This document shows, piece by piece, positions 10,033 through 20,900 of a stretch of DNA of 64,000 nucleotides. Made by a program: the position numbers and the translations under genes. The first letter of the stretch is position 1. Each line of letters opens with the position of its first letter. Origin of the DNA: Paracyclopina nana (taxonomy: Eukaryota > Arthropoda > Copepoda > Cyclopoida > Cyclopettidae); NCBI GenBank assembly GCA_019096065.1, contig JAGUCH010000006.1, positions 268,001 to 332,000 of the forward strand, given 5' to 3'. The notes below the pieces were generated by a model. That model was not told the origin of the DNA. It made no database searches and was given only the letters and a program-made list of their open reading frames with translations.

Positions 10033-11849
10033 TATTAATTACTCAGATAAAAATAAATTATGATCCGAAATTCCTTGACTTTCCTCAATTTCTTTAAGAA
10101 ATGAATTAATAAAATATGTAAATGATAAGAAATAATGTGCACAATTGGAAAAATAGGAACTTTTTGGATGAAACAACGAACTTTGATGGTCGATTTGGGA
10201 AATGAAATTATTAGAAATGAGAAAAGTCATGTTGAAATAAGCCATTTAAAAAGTGCTATTCTTGTTGACAACAATTAAGCCTCTCTTTTCAATTATCATT
10301 TTCCCACTCTGAGTACAACAAAATGATAATTCCTTCTAAATAGCCTAACGTTTTTTTTGTTTATTTTATACTTTGAAATTATCCAGAGAAGAATCACGGC
10401 AAATGTGGCTCCATCTTTAAACATAAATTGACGATTGCTGTAATTAGCAAAACTGAGCAGTTGCAATTAAAACTTAGGCTGCTAAAAAAGCTCCGTTCAC
10501 CTGAAAACAAATGTAATGCAACTTTAATGTCCTTTAAATGCCAAATCCTTGTTCATTTACATTTGCACATTCCTATTTAATTTTCTAAAACCCTTTAAAT
10601 AAAGAGTGGCTTTTTTCCTATCATACTGATTTTTAAAGTAGGTTTCGTTTAGTTCTGAATGTAAATATGAGTAGATGAACGGAGCATTCACAGTGGAAGA
10701 TATTTTATGATTTGAGGGATAAGCATAAAAATTTTTTGCATTTTTTTTTTTTTTTTGCTTTTTTACCTGTAGCCAAAAATAATATGTATTATTTAATAGC
10801 AACATTATTATTAACTTTTTCATTAATTTACAATGAAGGAATTCTGGCGAGGTTGAGAGATTGATTTCGTAATGTTGCGCACTTTCCGGAATTTCAGTCT
10901 TTTGCTAATTTTTTATCCTATCTAAATCAAGAGTACTTCTTTCATTCAAAGAGACTGATTTGACCACATAAAAGCCCTCGTTCATCTGTCAAATTGACGA
11001 TTTTCCGCTAAAATTATTTAGCAATTAGATGAGTAGAGCCTTAATAACAGACAAAAGTCATAACAACTTTTAAATTGCCAAAAAACTCATCAATTTTTTT
11101 AGCCCTCATAAATTATCTTTTTTCACATCAAAAATGATCAATAAAAATTATTTCATTGTCTCAGCAAGCAAGAAAAATATATATGTACATTATTTATTTA
11201 TTTTTTGCTGAGCAGGATCATGAGTTGCGAATCTGTCTGATTCATTTGAAATTTCACGAATTTCATGCTGTCACCATATTTTACAGTTGATACACTATAA
11301 TGTTTTACACACAAAAAGTATCCAAGCTTGTTTATTTTGAAGGCCATTTCAATGCATTTCCTTGCTGTCAAGCCGATTTTGCAATCCAATCATCAAAATA
11401 CATCAAAACATATTGAAGAATTTCATACTTTTGTATTTCGCCCAGGGGAAAGTGATCTTGAAGAAATGTGCCCTAAATTGACTACTATTGACTTGTTTTG
11501 TTAAGGCCATGCAGTGAAAATGCAACTTTGACAAAATTCTTTTGTCTTCACTCTTGAAAAAGATGGGAAATTGTCTGGACTTCAACCTTGACTCAAAAAA
11601 ATCGGGCGAATACTTGTCTCCCCGGACTTTGACACATTTTTCCCTATAGAAATTGCAATCTGGTGGCAAGCTTCTTTTTCTTCTGCCTGTACATTGTTCG
11701 TGACACATTTGGGTCATTTGTAACATGCAAAGCATATTTCAATGTACAATCGTCACATGAAACTCTCATTTTACCTCACAAAAAAAACTCCCCTGATGAC
11801 GAAAGTCTTGAGTGAGTCATTCAAAAGTTTTTAGTAAGCTATTTGGAAG
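10033..11849. other. Intergenic, nothing recognised
   Basis: Strongly AT-rich with homopolymer tracts (for example at 10741-10756). Minus-strand open frames here lack any family resemblance, splice context or start context. No RNA gene was recognised. Confidence 0.5.
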
Positions 11850-12330
11850 TATATATAAGTTAGTGAGAAGTTTTCATGAAGTCAGTGGAAAGTTCTTGAA
11901 ATGTATTTTGGAAGTTCTTAAAACATTATTTGGAAGTTCTTTATAAATCATTGAAAAGTTCTTTATAAGTCATTTGGAAGTTCTTCAAAAGTCATTTGGA
12001 AGTTCTTAAAAAGTTATTTGGAAGTTCTTAAAAAGTCATTTGGAAGTTCTTAAAAAGTTATCTGGAAGTCATAAGTCATTTGGAAGTTCTTAAAAGTCAT
12101 AAGTCATTTGGAAGTTCTCAAAAGTCATTTGGAAGTCCTTTATAAATCATTGGAAAGTTCTTTTTAAGTCATTTGAAAGTCCTAAAAAGTAATTTGGAAG
12201 TTCTTAAAAAGTCATCTGAAAGTTCTTTAGAAGTCATCTAGAAGTCCTTAAAAAGTCCTTTGGAAGTTCTTAAAAGTCATTTGGACTTTCTTAAAATAAG
12301 TCATTTGGAAGTCATATAGCTTTTTTGTCT
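11850..12330. repeat. Minisatellite, unit about 21-22 bp (core aagtcatttggaagttctt)
   Basis: About 20 imperfect copies of aagtcatttggaagttctt plus a short A-run. Copies vary in length by 1-3 bp in the A-run, and some are shortened to 15-18 bp. No coding. Confidence 0.9.
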
Positions 12331-13160
12331 TGTTTTTTGCTTTTTTTGCTTTTGAATCTCTTTATAAAATGTCTTTATAAAGTAAGATTGAAGTTCTCAG
12401 ATTTTGAAAGTTTCAAAAAAGTCATTCAATAGTTTTATGAATAATCATCAAGAAATTCCCATTGAAGCTTGAATGTTTATGAGACTCCCAGAAAACTTCA
12501 ATAAAAGTCTGCTGAAAGTTTTAAAAAACGTCATTAGGAAGTTAAAAGAAAGTCTAATACAAGTTTTATCAAAGTCAAAATTATCAAGCAATATTGCATA
12601 ATTTTGAGCACAATTTTTCCCATGGGACATTTTTTAGTGAGGCACAAAAATACACATATGTTAATTCTATGAATCTTAATTTCTTTTTTTTCAGTAAATT
12701 AAAAGCATGAACACAAATGTTGTTGACATCCTTTAATGAATGCTTCAATTGCTTTCTATTGGAGTGTGACACAACTAATTAGCCTTGAAGGTCAAGAGGA
12801 AATTCAGGTGAAATAGTTCATAAGCTTTCTTGTACAAGGAAAAAATCAACATTATTCAAATGTAGCAAAAAGTTGAGAGCATTATTGTAGCTTAGCTTTG
12901 AAGGCGTCCAACAGCTGAGGAAATAAATTGTGCTGCTGAGGTGACACAACTACGATTTGTCACAGATCAACAAAATGTCGATGTGGCCTTCAACTTTTTT
13001 TACCTCATGCTCTCTCTTTTTGCACTATGGGACAACAAACAGTAGGAGATCACCTCAACTTGTCTGCAAAATGTCTCTAGGAAAAACGATTTGATGTCTA
13101 CTTATGTTCTCACAAATATGAAGTACAAAGAAGTCTACTTAAAACCAGCTGTGCAATATA
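12331..13160. other. Spacer between minisatellites, nothing recognised
   Basis: AT-rich. The first 250 bp contain scattered aagtttt/agtc words that look like a decayed continuation of the previous array. No gene was recognised. Confidence 0.45.
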
Positions 13161-13673
13161 TTAAGCAGGTCTGCAGGTCACTTGTAAGTCCACTTGTAAG
13201 TCCACTTGTAAGTCCACTTGTAAGTCCACTTGTAAGTCCACTTGTAAGTCCACTTGTAAGTCCACTTGTAAGTCCACTTGTAAGTCCACTTGTAAGTCCA
13301 CTTGTAAGTCCACTTGTAAGTCCACTTGTAAGTCCACTTGTAAGTCCACTTGTAAGTCCACTTGTAAGTCCACTTGTAAGTCCACTTGTAAGTCCACTTG
13401 TAAGTCCACTTGTAAGTCCACTTGTAAGTCCACTTGTAAGTCCACTTGTAAGTCCACTTGTAAGTCCACTTGTAAGTCCACTTGTAAGTCCACTTGTAAG
13501 TCCACTTGTAAGTCCACTTGTAAGTCCACTTGTAAGTCCACTTGTAAGTCCACTTGTAAGTCCACTTGTAAGTCCACTTGTAAGTCCACTTGTAAGTCCA
13601 CTTGTAAGTCCACTTGTTAGTCCACTTGTAAGTCCACTTGTTAGTCCACTTGTAAGTCGTTAAGCAGGTCTGC
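13161..13673. repeat. 12-bp minisatellite (cacttgtaagtc), about 40 copies, with 14-bp flanking direct repeats
   Basis: A nearly perfect array runs from 13179 to about 13658, with only two or three variant copies near the right end (tgttag for tgtaag). The word ttaagcaggtctgc stands at 13161-13174 just left of the array and again at 13660-13673 just right of it. Because the unit is 12 bp, both strands stay open (Ser-Pro-Leu-Val repeats on plus, a Leu-Gln-Val-Asp repeat on minus); these are not genes. Confidence 0.95.
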
Positions 13674-13737
13674 GCTTAAAAGTCAGTAAGAGTTGATTCA
13701 AGTCAATGAAGTCACATTTCATGTCTATCTCAGTCTC

Positions 13738-13978
13738 ACAAAGTCCACTTTTAAATCCACTCTTAAGTCCACTTTTAAGTCCACTTTTAAGTCCACTTTT
13801 AAGTCCACTTGTAAGTCCACTTGTAAGTCCACTTGTAAGTCCACTTGTAAGTCCACTTGTAAGTCCACTAGTAAGTCCACTTGAAAGTCCACTTGTAAGT
13901 CCACTTGTAAGTCCACTTGTAAGTCCACTTGTAAGTCCACTTGTAAGTCCACTTGTAAGTCCACTTGTAAGTCCATTT
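13738..13978. repeat. Second block of the same 12-bp minisatellite, about 20 copies
   Basis: The same cacttgtaagtc unit as the 13.2-13.66 kb array, 65 bp further on. The first five or six copies carry ttttaag or tcttaag variants. The separating segment is not repetitive, so the two blocks are either one array split by an insertion or a local duplication. Confidence 0.92.
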
Positions 13979-14800
13979 TTTGTTCCATTAAGTCCTAGTA
14001 AGTTCTATTAAGTCTATCAAGTTTTATCAAGCCTACCAAGTATTATATAGTTCTTCAATCAAATCCTACAAAGCATATGTGCAATCCTATTTAGTCCATC
14101 AGTTTTTTGCGTAGGACCTCTATCAAGTCCTGTGAAGTCCATCAAGTCCCCTAATGTCCAATAAGTCCTATAAAGTCCTACAAGTACTCCTATGCAGTAA
14201 ACCAAGTCCAATAAGGTTCATCAGATCCTGTAAAGTCCATCAAGACTTAATTAGTCCACCAAGAGTTATAAAGTTCGTCTAGTTCTCGAAAGTCCACTAA
14301 ATCCTGTCAAGTCCATCAAGTCCAATAAAGTAGTCCATCAGTCTTAATTAGTCCATCAAGTTCCATAAGGTCTATAAATTCATGTAAAGTCTATCAATTT
14401 TAATTAAGTATGTATTATTTAAAACCATCAAGTCCTATTAAGTCCGTCAAGTCCAGTAAAGTCCATCAAGTCCTGTGAAGTCCCACAAGTCTCATCAATT
14501 TCATAAAGTTCCATAATGACTACAAAGTCCCATAAAGTCCATCAATTTTAATAAGGTACATACATTAAGTCATTAAAAACCTTCAAGTCCTATTAAGTCC
14601 GTCAAGTCTATAAAGTCTATCAAGTTCTCTATAGTCTATCAAGTTGTCTAACATGTCGCACAAGTCACATATATTCCTTTATTTCCAGTCATTTTAAGTC
14701 CTTAAAATCCCATCAAGTCCAATAAAGTCCATTGATTCAAGTCCTTTAGTCAATTGAAGTCATAACGATGAAGTAATGTTAAGTCCATCAAAAATAATCT
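13979..14800. repeat. Degenerate aagtcc-type repeat field
   Basis: Irregularly spaced copies of words such as aagtccatcaagtcctat and aagtcctattaagtcc. This looks like an older, decayed relative of the adjacent 12-bp array with longer composite units. No gene. Confidence 0.75.
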
Positions 14801-15239
14801 AGGAAAAATAGTGAGTAGCATTTTGTTGTCTCTTTGCCCCAGTGTGCCGATTTCATTAGGAGTCTACAGACTTTGCTCAGACTTTGTTTTGACCTGCAGC
14901 CGAAGCAGGAATGGAAAGGCAACTGAAAAAATGTCTTTTTTCAGCTCTTGTTAATTGATGATTTGACGCCCATTTCTTTTTCACTCACACACAAAAAATC
15001 TGAAATAAGTCATGATTTAATTTATGTTTGCCAACCATCAATCACAAGGAGACACATGTGGGCTGTGACAATTTTATGCGAATTTTTTGCAGGCCAGTGT
15101 GAAACATTAGCAGTGATATGTGCAAAATTGATTGTTGCAAAAAACTAGAGGGCATCAAATTTCGCACTTTTTTGGAGCCAGCCCAAAAAGTCCAAGGGCA
15201 TTAATTGTATAGCGAGAATAAAAAAAAACCGTTATTTGT
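14801..15239. other. Spacer, nothing recognised
   Basis: No coding pattern was supported. A plus-strand frame at 14948-15148 has no family resemblance and no exon context. Confidence 0.4.
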
Positions 15240-15460
15240 CAGCTGTTTGTTTACTTTCGGGCCGGCCGCTCCAATAATCCAAGGCAGCCGTTCTTGGACG
15301 TGTATTTTTTCTTGAATGAGACAGGTGTGGGCTATGTAAATAACTCAATTATGAAAAGGGTAAACGCAGGTGTGAGTGAATTTAAAAAAAGGAGAGCAAA
15401 CAGCTGATCCAATCTGGGAAATCAGCTGATTTTCCCCCGCAGGAAATTCAGTCACGTGAC
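15240..15460. promoter_or_regulatory. Candidate regulatory segment with clustered E-boxes
   Basis: CAGCTG stands at 15240-15245, 15401-15406 and 15423-15428, and a perfect 10-bp palindrome GTCACGTGAC at 15451-15460, the form bound by MITF/TFEB-type bHLH-zip factors (CLEAR/M-box). A GGCCGGCCGC word lies at 15261-15270 in otherwise AT-rich DNA. It is about 2.5 kb upstream of the TRAFD1-like start. Regulatory function is inferred from motif clustering only. Confidence 0.3.
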
Positions 15461-15739
15461 AAAAGAAGAACAAGGTCACACCCAAAAAAATACTGCTTTC
15501 ACTTTTTTGTATCTTTTTCTTCTATAAAGTTTAATTCCATGGTGGTACGTCTAATAAGCAAAGAAACAAGGGCCGAATTGATTTTGTCCTCACAAGCAAT
15601 TTATGGCCTCGTTAGAATTGTTTATTTGCGAAATTGCCTCTCTTGTCACTACCCGGAGACAAGGAAGCCATTTTGAAGTCTGTTAAGTTTATGCGAAAAT
15701 GGCAAAAGGTCAACAAACTGCGAAATCAGTAGCGGGAGC

Positions 15740-16680
15740 AGAAAATTATGAGGATCGGGGTCGCGGTTGGTCCGTTGTTGTTGTCACTCCGCGCGGCGCG
15801 TGGTCGCGTGATTAACTCACACTGCGCGTGCATCCTACATTTTTAGGGCGCACCACAAAACTTGTTGCAGCTTTTATAAGTCAATTTAAGCCATTGATTT
15901 TCCGCTGTGAAAATAGTCATGCAAATTGTGTAAAAAGGAGAAGACGGAAGGGAAAGGCTGCACATTATCCACAAACTCTTTTTGGCAAGCTTTCAACAAG
16001 TGAGGTGGAAATGCAGGCAAATTGGCACTACTTTATTTCAACGAAAAATGCCAAAATTGACTGGAAAACCTAAGCTTTGAAAGAAAAGCACCCGAATGGC
16101 TTTTTATCATTATATAATAGTTAGGTAATACATTTTGCCTCCTTTTCGGGGAAGTGAGTTGGCATTTTGCCATTTTGGGTGCTACTTACACATGAGACTT
16201 TCTTTATAGAGTGTTGTACATGGAAAATAACCGGGACAACAACTTTCGCAGTTTTAGTTGGTCCGGCTTCCTGAACCGGAGTGGACTCTGCAAAACATGT
16301 AAAGTGGGAGAAATTGGCAAAATCGGGCAAAAGTCAATTGGTAAGTATGGCCTAAGTTGGTTTTGAGCAAACTTTTGGTTATTTCGGGTGAAATTGGGTA
16401 AAAATATTACTTTTTTGATCATAAGCAAATTTAAAAAAAATACCCCATTAATTAGAGGCATAATTTAGCAAAGCAGTTTCCCTAAAAATAACGTAATTTT
16501 TAGATATTTTTTATTAAAAATAATGTAATTTTTAGCTATTTTAATAATTAAGAAAAGCGTGAAAAGAGGGCTCGGGCTCGCTATCTGATGCGTCACATCA
16601 ACAACTCCGCGCGCGTCGTGGGGCGGCGATTAACTCGCGAGGAGAACGGGGTCGATCAATTTCGGGCCTCCTTGGAGTTA
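15740..16680. other. Two similar GC-rich islands about 840 bp apart
   Basis: About 15775-15825 and 16605-16645 both contain actccgcgcg, a gcgtggt/gtcgtgg word and cgattaact/tgattaactc in the same order and orientation, as a degenerate direct repeat in AT-rich DNA. They could be old copies of one element or promoter-like CpG islands. The sequence between holds a frame at 15828-16073 without recognisable similarity. No gene is assigned. Confidence 0.35.
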
Positions 16681-17953
16681 TAGTGTCAATGGACCTGGAA
16701 ATGAATTGCAGTTTCAGCTGAACAAGAGGCCAGACTAGCAAAATGCACAAAATGCTAATACACATGGAATTGCTTGGCCTGGCAAACTTTTGCATGTGAA
16801 ATAGTGAAAAATTGCCTAACATTCTTCTTTGAGCTCCACTTTTGCACATTTTTTCAATTGAGTGAAAATTTAAAAAATCATACCTTTTTTGGTTTCTTAT
16901 TTTCAATTAAGCCAAAAATAATAAAGATTCCTTTTCTCATGTTTACATTGTAATGCTGAATTCCCCCAGGGGGAAAAGCACTTCCCTCAACAACAATTTA
17001 GAAGTGAAAGCACATGTTTAAGGCCAGCAGATGAGCAGGGCCTTCCACTTGTTATGAAATATAGGCCACCCCCCAGGAAATTGTGTCCCAACTCTCGGAA
17101 AATGTGCATTGAATATGTACTAAGAAGTAGAAGAAGTGTCTGGAAATGGGCGACAGTTTTGCAGCAGCTTTCTTCAGAGCTTTCACCCTGCTTCACTACT
17201 ATTTTTAGTGCACCAATTTGGGGGTGATTACAAAGTCAGCTGCTGACATTTGACAAGACAAACAATCAGCTGACTTTTCTCCATTTTCCTCATTTTTCAA
17301 ATCTCATTTATGCACTGAATTCCTAAATTGAATTTACATTGCCATGATTTTTATTTGTTACAAGTTTTAAAAATCAGACTTTTTTTCTCAAGTTGGGCTG
17401 ATTTCTCCATTTTTTGGCCATTTTTGGTTGTTTGAGCTGGTGCAGATTAACCTATGCATTAATGTTTATCAATTCGACTTTTTTGTTCCTCTTTGGGATG
17501 ATTTTAAATGTAAAACATGATTTTGGCTGATTTGAGCTCAATTTGGCCAATTTTGGTTTTTGGAGCTGGAAAAGATTAACCAGTCAATTCAAAATTATAT
17601 TTCATGCTTTTGAGCACAATTTGACTGATTTAGCCAGATTTAGTAGAAAATGAGGTCACAAAAACTTTAAAAACAAAAAGAAAAAGAAAAAAAGTTTTTT
17701 AAGGGCTGATCATGAAGAGAAGTTAATTGAAAATTGGATTATTAACTTTGCTACAAAGAAAGTTGTGTAATTACAATTCCACTTCAGCATTAATGAAAGA
17801 ACAACCTCACCATATTGCATTCACTCAATTATGAGGCTGGAAATTATGTAATGTTATTACTATAAGTAAAAACCTATGTTCCAATTACCAAGCCCATCAT
17901 TCTTAATTACATAACTATTTTCATTGCAGAGCGGCTGATAAAATTTGGTGAAA
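16681..17953. other. Upstream region of the TRAFD1-like gene, nothing firm
   Basis: AT-rich. A further CAGCTG lies near 17238. A loose duplication of ttttggctgatttgagct-like text occurs at about 17380-17640. No TATA box or exon was recognised. The 5' end of the following transcript is probably here. Confidence 0.4.
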
Positions 17954-20900
17954 ATGGCGGACGAGAAAATGGACGAAGAACGAGAAATGTGCCAAAACTG
18001 GTAATACAAATATTTTTAAAATTATTTTTAAAATCGATTTGCCAACATTTTCAATTATTTCATTTTCCAAATACTTCATTTAAAGGCTCAATTTTTTTCA
18101 AAATTGGATTATTTTTCCAAAATTGGATTTTTTTTTTTGCAAAATTGGATTATTTTCCAAAATTGAATTTTATCCATGATAGGATTACTTTTCCAAAATT
18201 GTATCTTTTTTTATAAAATTGTATTTTTTTCCAAAATTGGATTGTTTTTAAAGAAATTTGGGTTTTTTTAAAATGATTTCATCCCATAATTTTATACTTT
18301 CCAATTGATTTTTTCCAAAATTGGATCTTTTCAAATAGGTGATTTTTTCCTCCAAAATTTGATTTATTTTTAAAAAATGTGATTATTTTACAAATATTTG
18401 GCTTCTTTTGCAAACATATTGTATGTCCACAATATTTTTTAACCTCATTTCATTTTTTATAGCAAAAAAGACATCCCAGTGACGAATTATCGGATGCACA
18501 CGCTCCACTGTGCGCGGAACATGGTCAAATGCCCTGACTGTGACGTCATGGTGGGCAAGGGCGACACTGAAATCCACAGGGTCGAATTCCACAGCCTCAG
18601 AGTCTGCGACCAGTGCCAAGTCAGCATTGAGGCCTTCAAACTGCCAGAACACAAGGTACAGCACCTTCATTTAGGCGTCCACGGCGCACACTCGGATGAT
18701 TCGAGCGGAGCGTTGCGTTCCTTAAAATCAAGCGTTTTAAAGCGCACAGTGTGGCAACTGGGCCAAAAAAGTAAAATAATTCAGAAAATACTTCATAATT
18801 AGGAAGAATTCACGAGAAAGCTCAGCGTAACTTTGCCGCCTTCGGCTGCGAGTCGCTCCGCTCGAAAACCCAAATCATTAAGCTTAGGTCAAAATCTAAA
18901 CAATGATAAATCCTCAATTTTTTCAAATTGAAGCCTTCTTCATTATGAGAATTTAATATGGCTTTCTTTTTTGTGCTTCAGAGGCTTTTTTATGGGTACA
19001 GATTGATCTGCTTTTCCTTTCTTTTCCATTGTTGTTGAAGACTATACAGACTTATTTCCTGTGCTTTTTGTTGCTGTGATATTTCACTATGAACAATATC
19101 ACTACTTCTACCAGCTCCATTGTGCCAGTTAATGAGCTTTTTTTTTATTTTTTTTCTCCCTTTTTTGGCAGAAAACTTTGTGCTCCAAGAGGAAGCTGAT
19201 TTGCAAGTTTTGCAGCCAGGCCAAAATGGCGATGGAAATGTCTGACCATGAAACCTACTGCGGCTCTCGCACTGAGAGGTGTGATCGATGCCCAGATTGG
19301 GTTCCACTCAGGGAATGGGACAGCCATCAAAGCAGATATCACTCCAATGTCCAAAGAAGATTTAGAGAGCGATCAGTCATAGCCCAAACTGAGACCATTG
19401 TGGACTACAACGCTGGTAAGTTTCAAATTGAACCACCCACAAAACTATGCCTAAACTTGATTTTGGAGGGAAAAAGCACTAATAAGTATTGCTGCAATTG
19501 AAGTTTTGAGCAAACTTTATTTTATGCAATTTTTTGTGTGACCAAGTGTTCTTAAGGGAAATTATTCAGAGATTTATCGCTTGCGATTCTTATTAAAATG
19601 AATTGAGCTGAAAGTCCCATAAAAATTTGTCAAAGTGGGAAAGTGCACTAATATCATTTAAGTATTAGGGCCTACTAGACATTTTTTATTTAATGCAATT
19701 TTTTGTGTGATTGACCCAAAATTAACTAATGTGAGCAAAATGCACTTTTCATACTAGTTATGATTTTCAGGCAAAAATGCTGAAAATGACAGGAATGCCC
19801 ATAACACAGAGCCCATGCTGCCCTGCGAGTTTTGTGACGGTTTGGTGCCAATGAGGAAGCTTTTGGAGCATCAGGTTTGGAGCACAACACAATTTGTTGA
19901 TTTTGCAGATTTTTTTCAGCCAAAATTGTTTACTTTAGGCGGCTTGCGTCAATCCCACAAATGTTCGGCGCAATGATTCATCTTGCAACTCATCATCATC
20001 CTCTCGCGCCTCAAGGCCAACAACGAGGCAGCTTTCATGCGCAGAAAAAATGGCCTTGGAAAGCCCGATCCCCAGTCCGGCCATGAGCCCGAAAAAAGGC
20101 CTGAATTCGTCGAGGAAAATCAGCGCCCCGCCAACCTTGCAAACCGAGGAGCCTGAGGTGAACCGGACCAAGGTTCCCTGCGAGTTCTGCAACGAACCTT
20201 GCTCAATCGAGGCTCTCATGAGACATCAAGTAAGCTAATTTCACTTAATATGCCGAGAGCTCAAAAACAACTTGGTTTTTCATGGATGTACAATAGTGCT
20301 CACTGAGGATACATAAAGGTAAATGAGCTGAAGCAGAAATGCGCTCACTTTTAGATGAATGAGCACACTCTAAGATGAATGAGCACACTCTAAGATGAAT
20401 GAGCACACTCTAAGATGAATGAGCACACTCTAAGATGAATGAGCACACTCTAAGATGAATGAGCACACTTTAAGATGAGCGCACTTTTAAGTGAGCACAC
20501 TTAAAAAAGAATGAGCACACTCTTAGATGAATGAGCACATTTTAAGAAGAATGAGCACAATTTTGATCTCACTGATCATTCCTTTTCCCAACAGAGCATA
20601 CTGATAGCTCACTGAGCGCACTTTTTGCGTACTGAGCACACAGTTTGCGTACTTAGCACACTGTTTGCTCACTGAGCACAATGTAAGCTCATTATCAATA
20701 CTTGTATCTCTGTGAGCACACTTTTCTGAAAATGGTTTGAGCACACAGAGCACAGTTTCAGCTAACTAAGCAGTTTCATCTAACTGAGCATAGTTTGTGC
20801 TCACTGAGCACAGTTTTTTGCTCACTGTGCACAGTTTGATCTCACTGAGCACACTTTCAGCAAAACACATTTTTATATCACAGGGCTCACTTGAATTCTT

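Noticed and set aside
13091..13988. Long Ser-Pro-Leu-Val and Leu-Gln-Val-Asp reading frames on both strands
   Set aside because: They are the translation of a stop-free 12-bp tandem repeat. Both strands are equally open and there is no promoter, signal peptide or exon context.
20340..20480. CRISPR-like regular repeats
   Set aside because: Units are contiguous 20-mers without unique spacers, and the genome is eukaryotic. The same is true for all other arrays.
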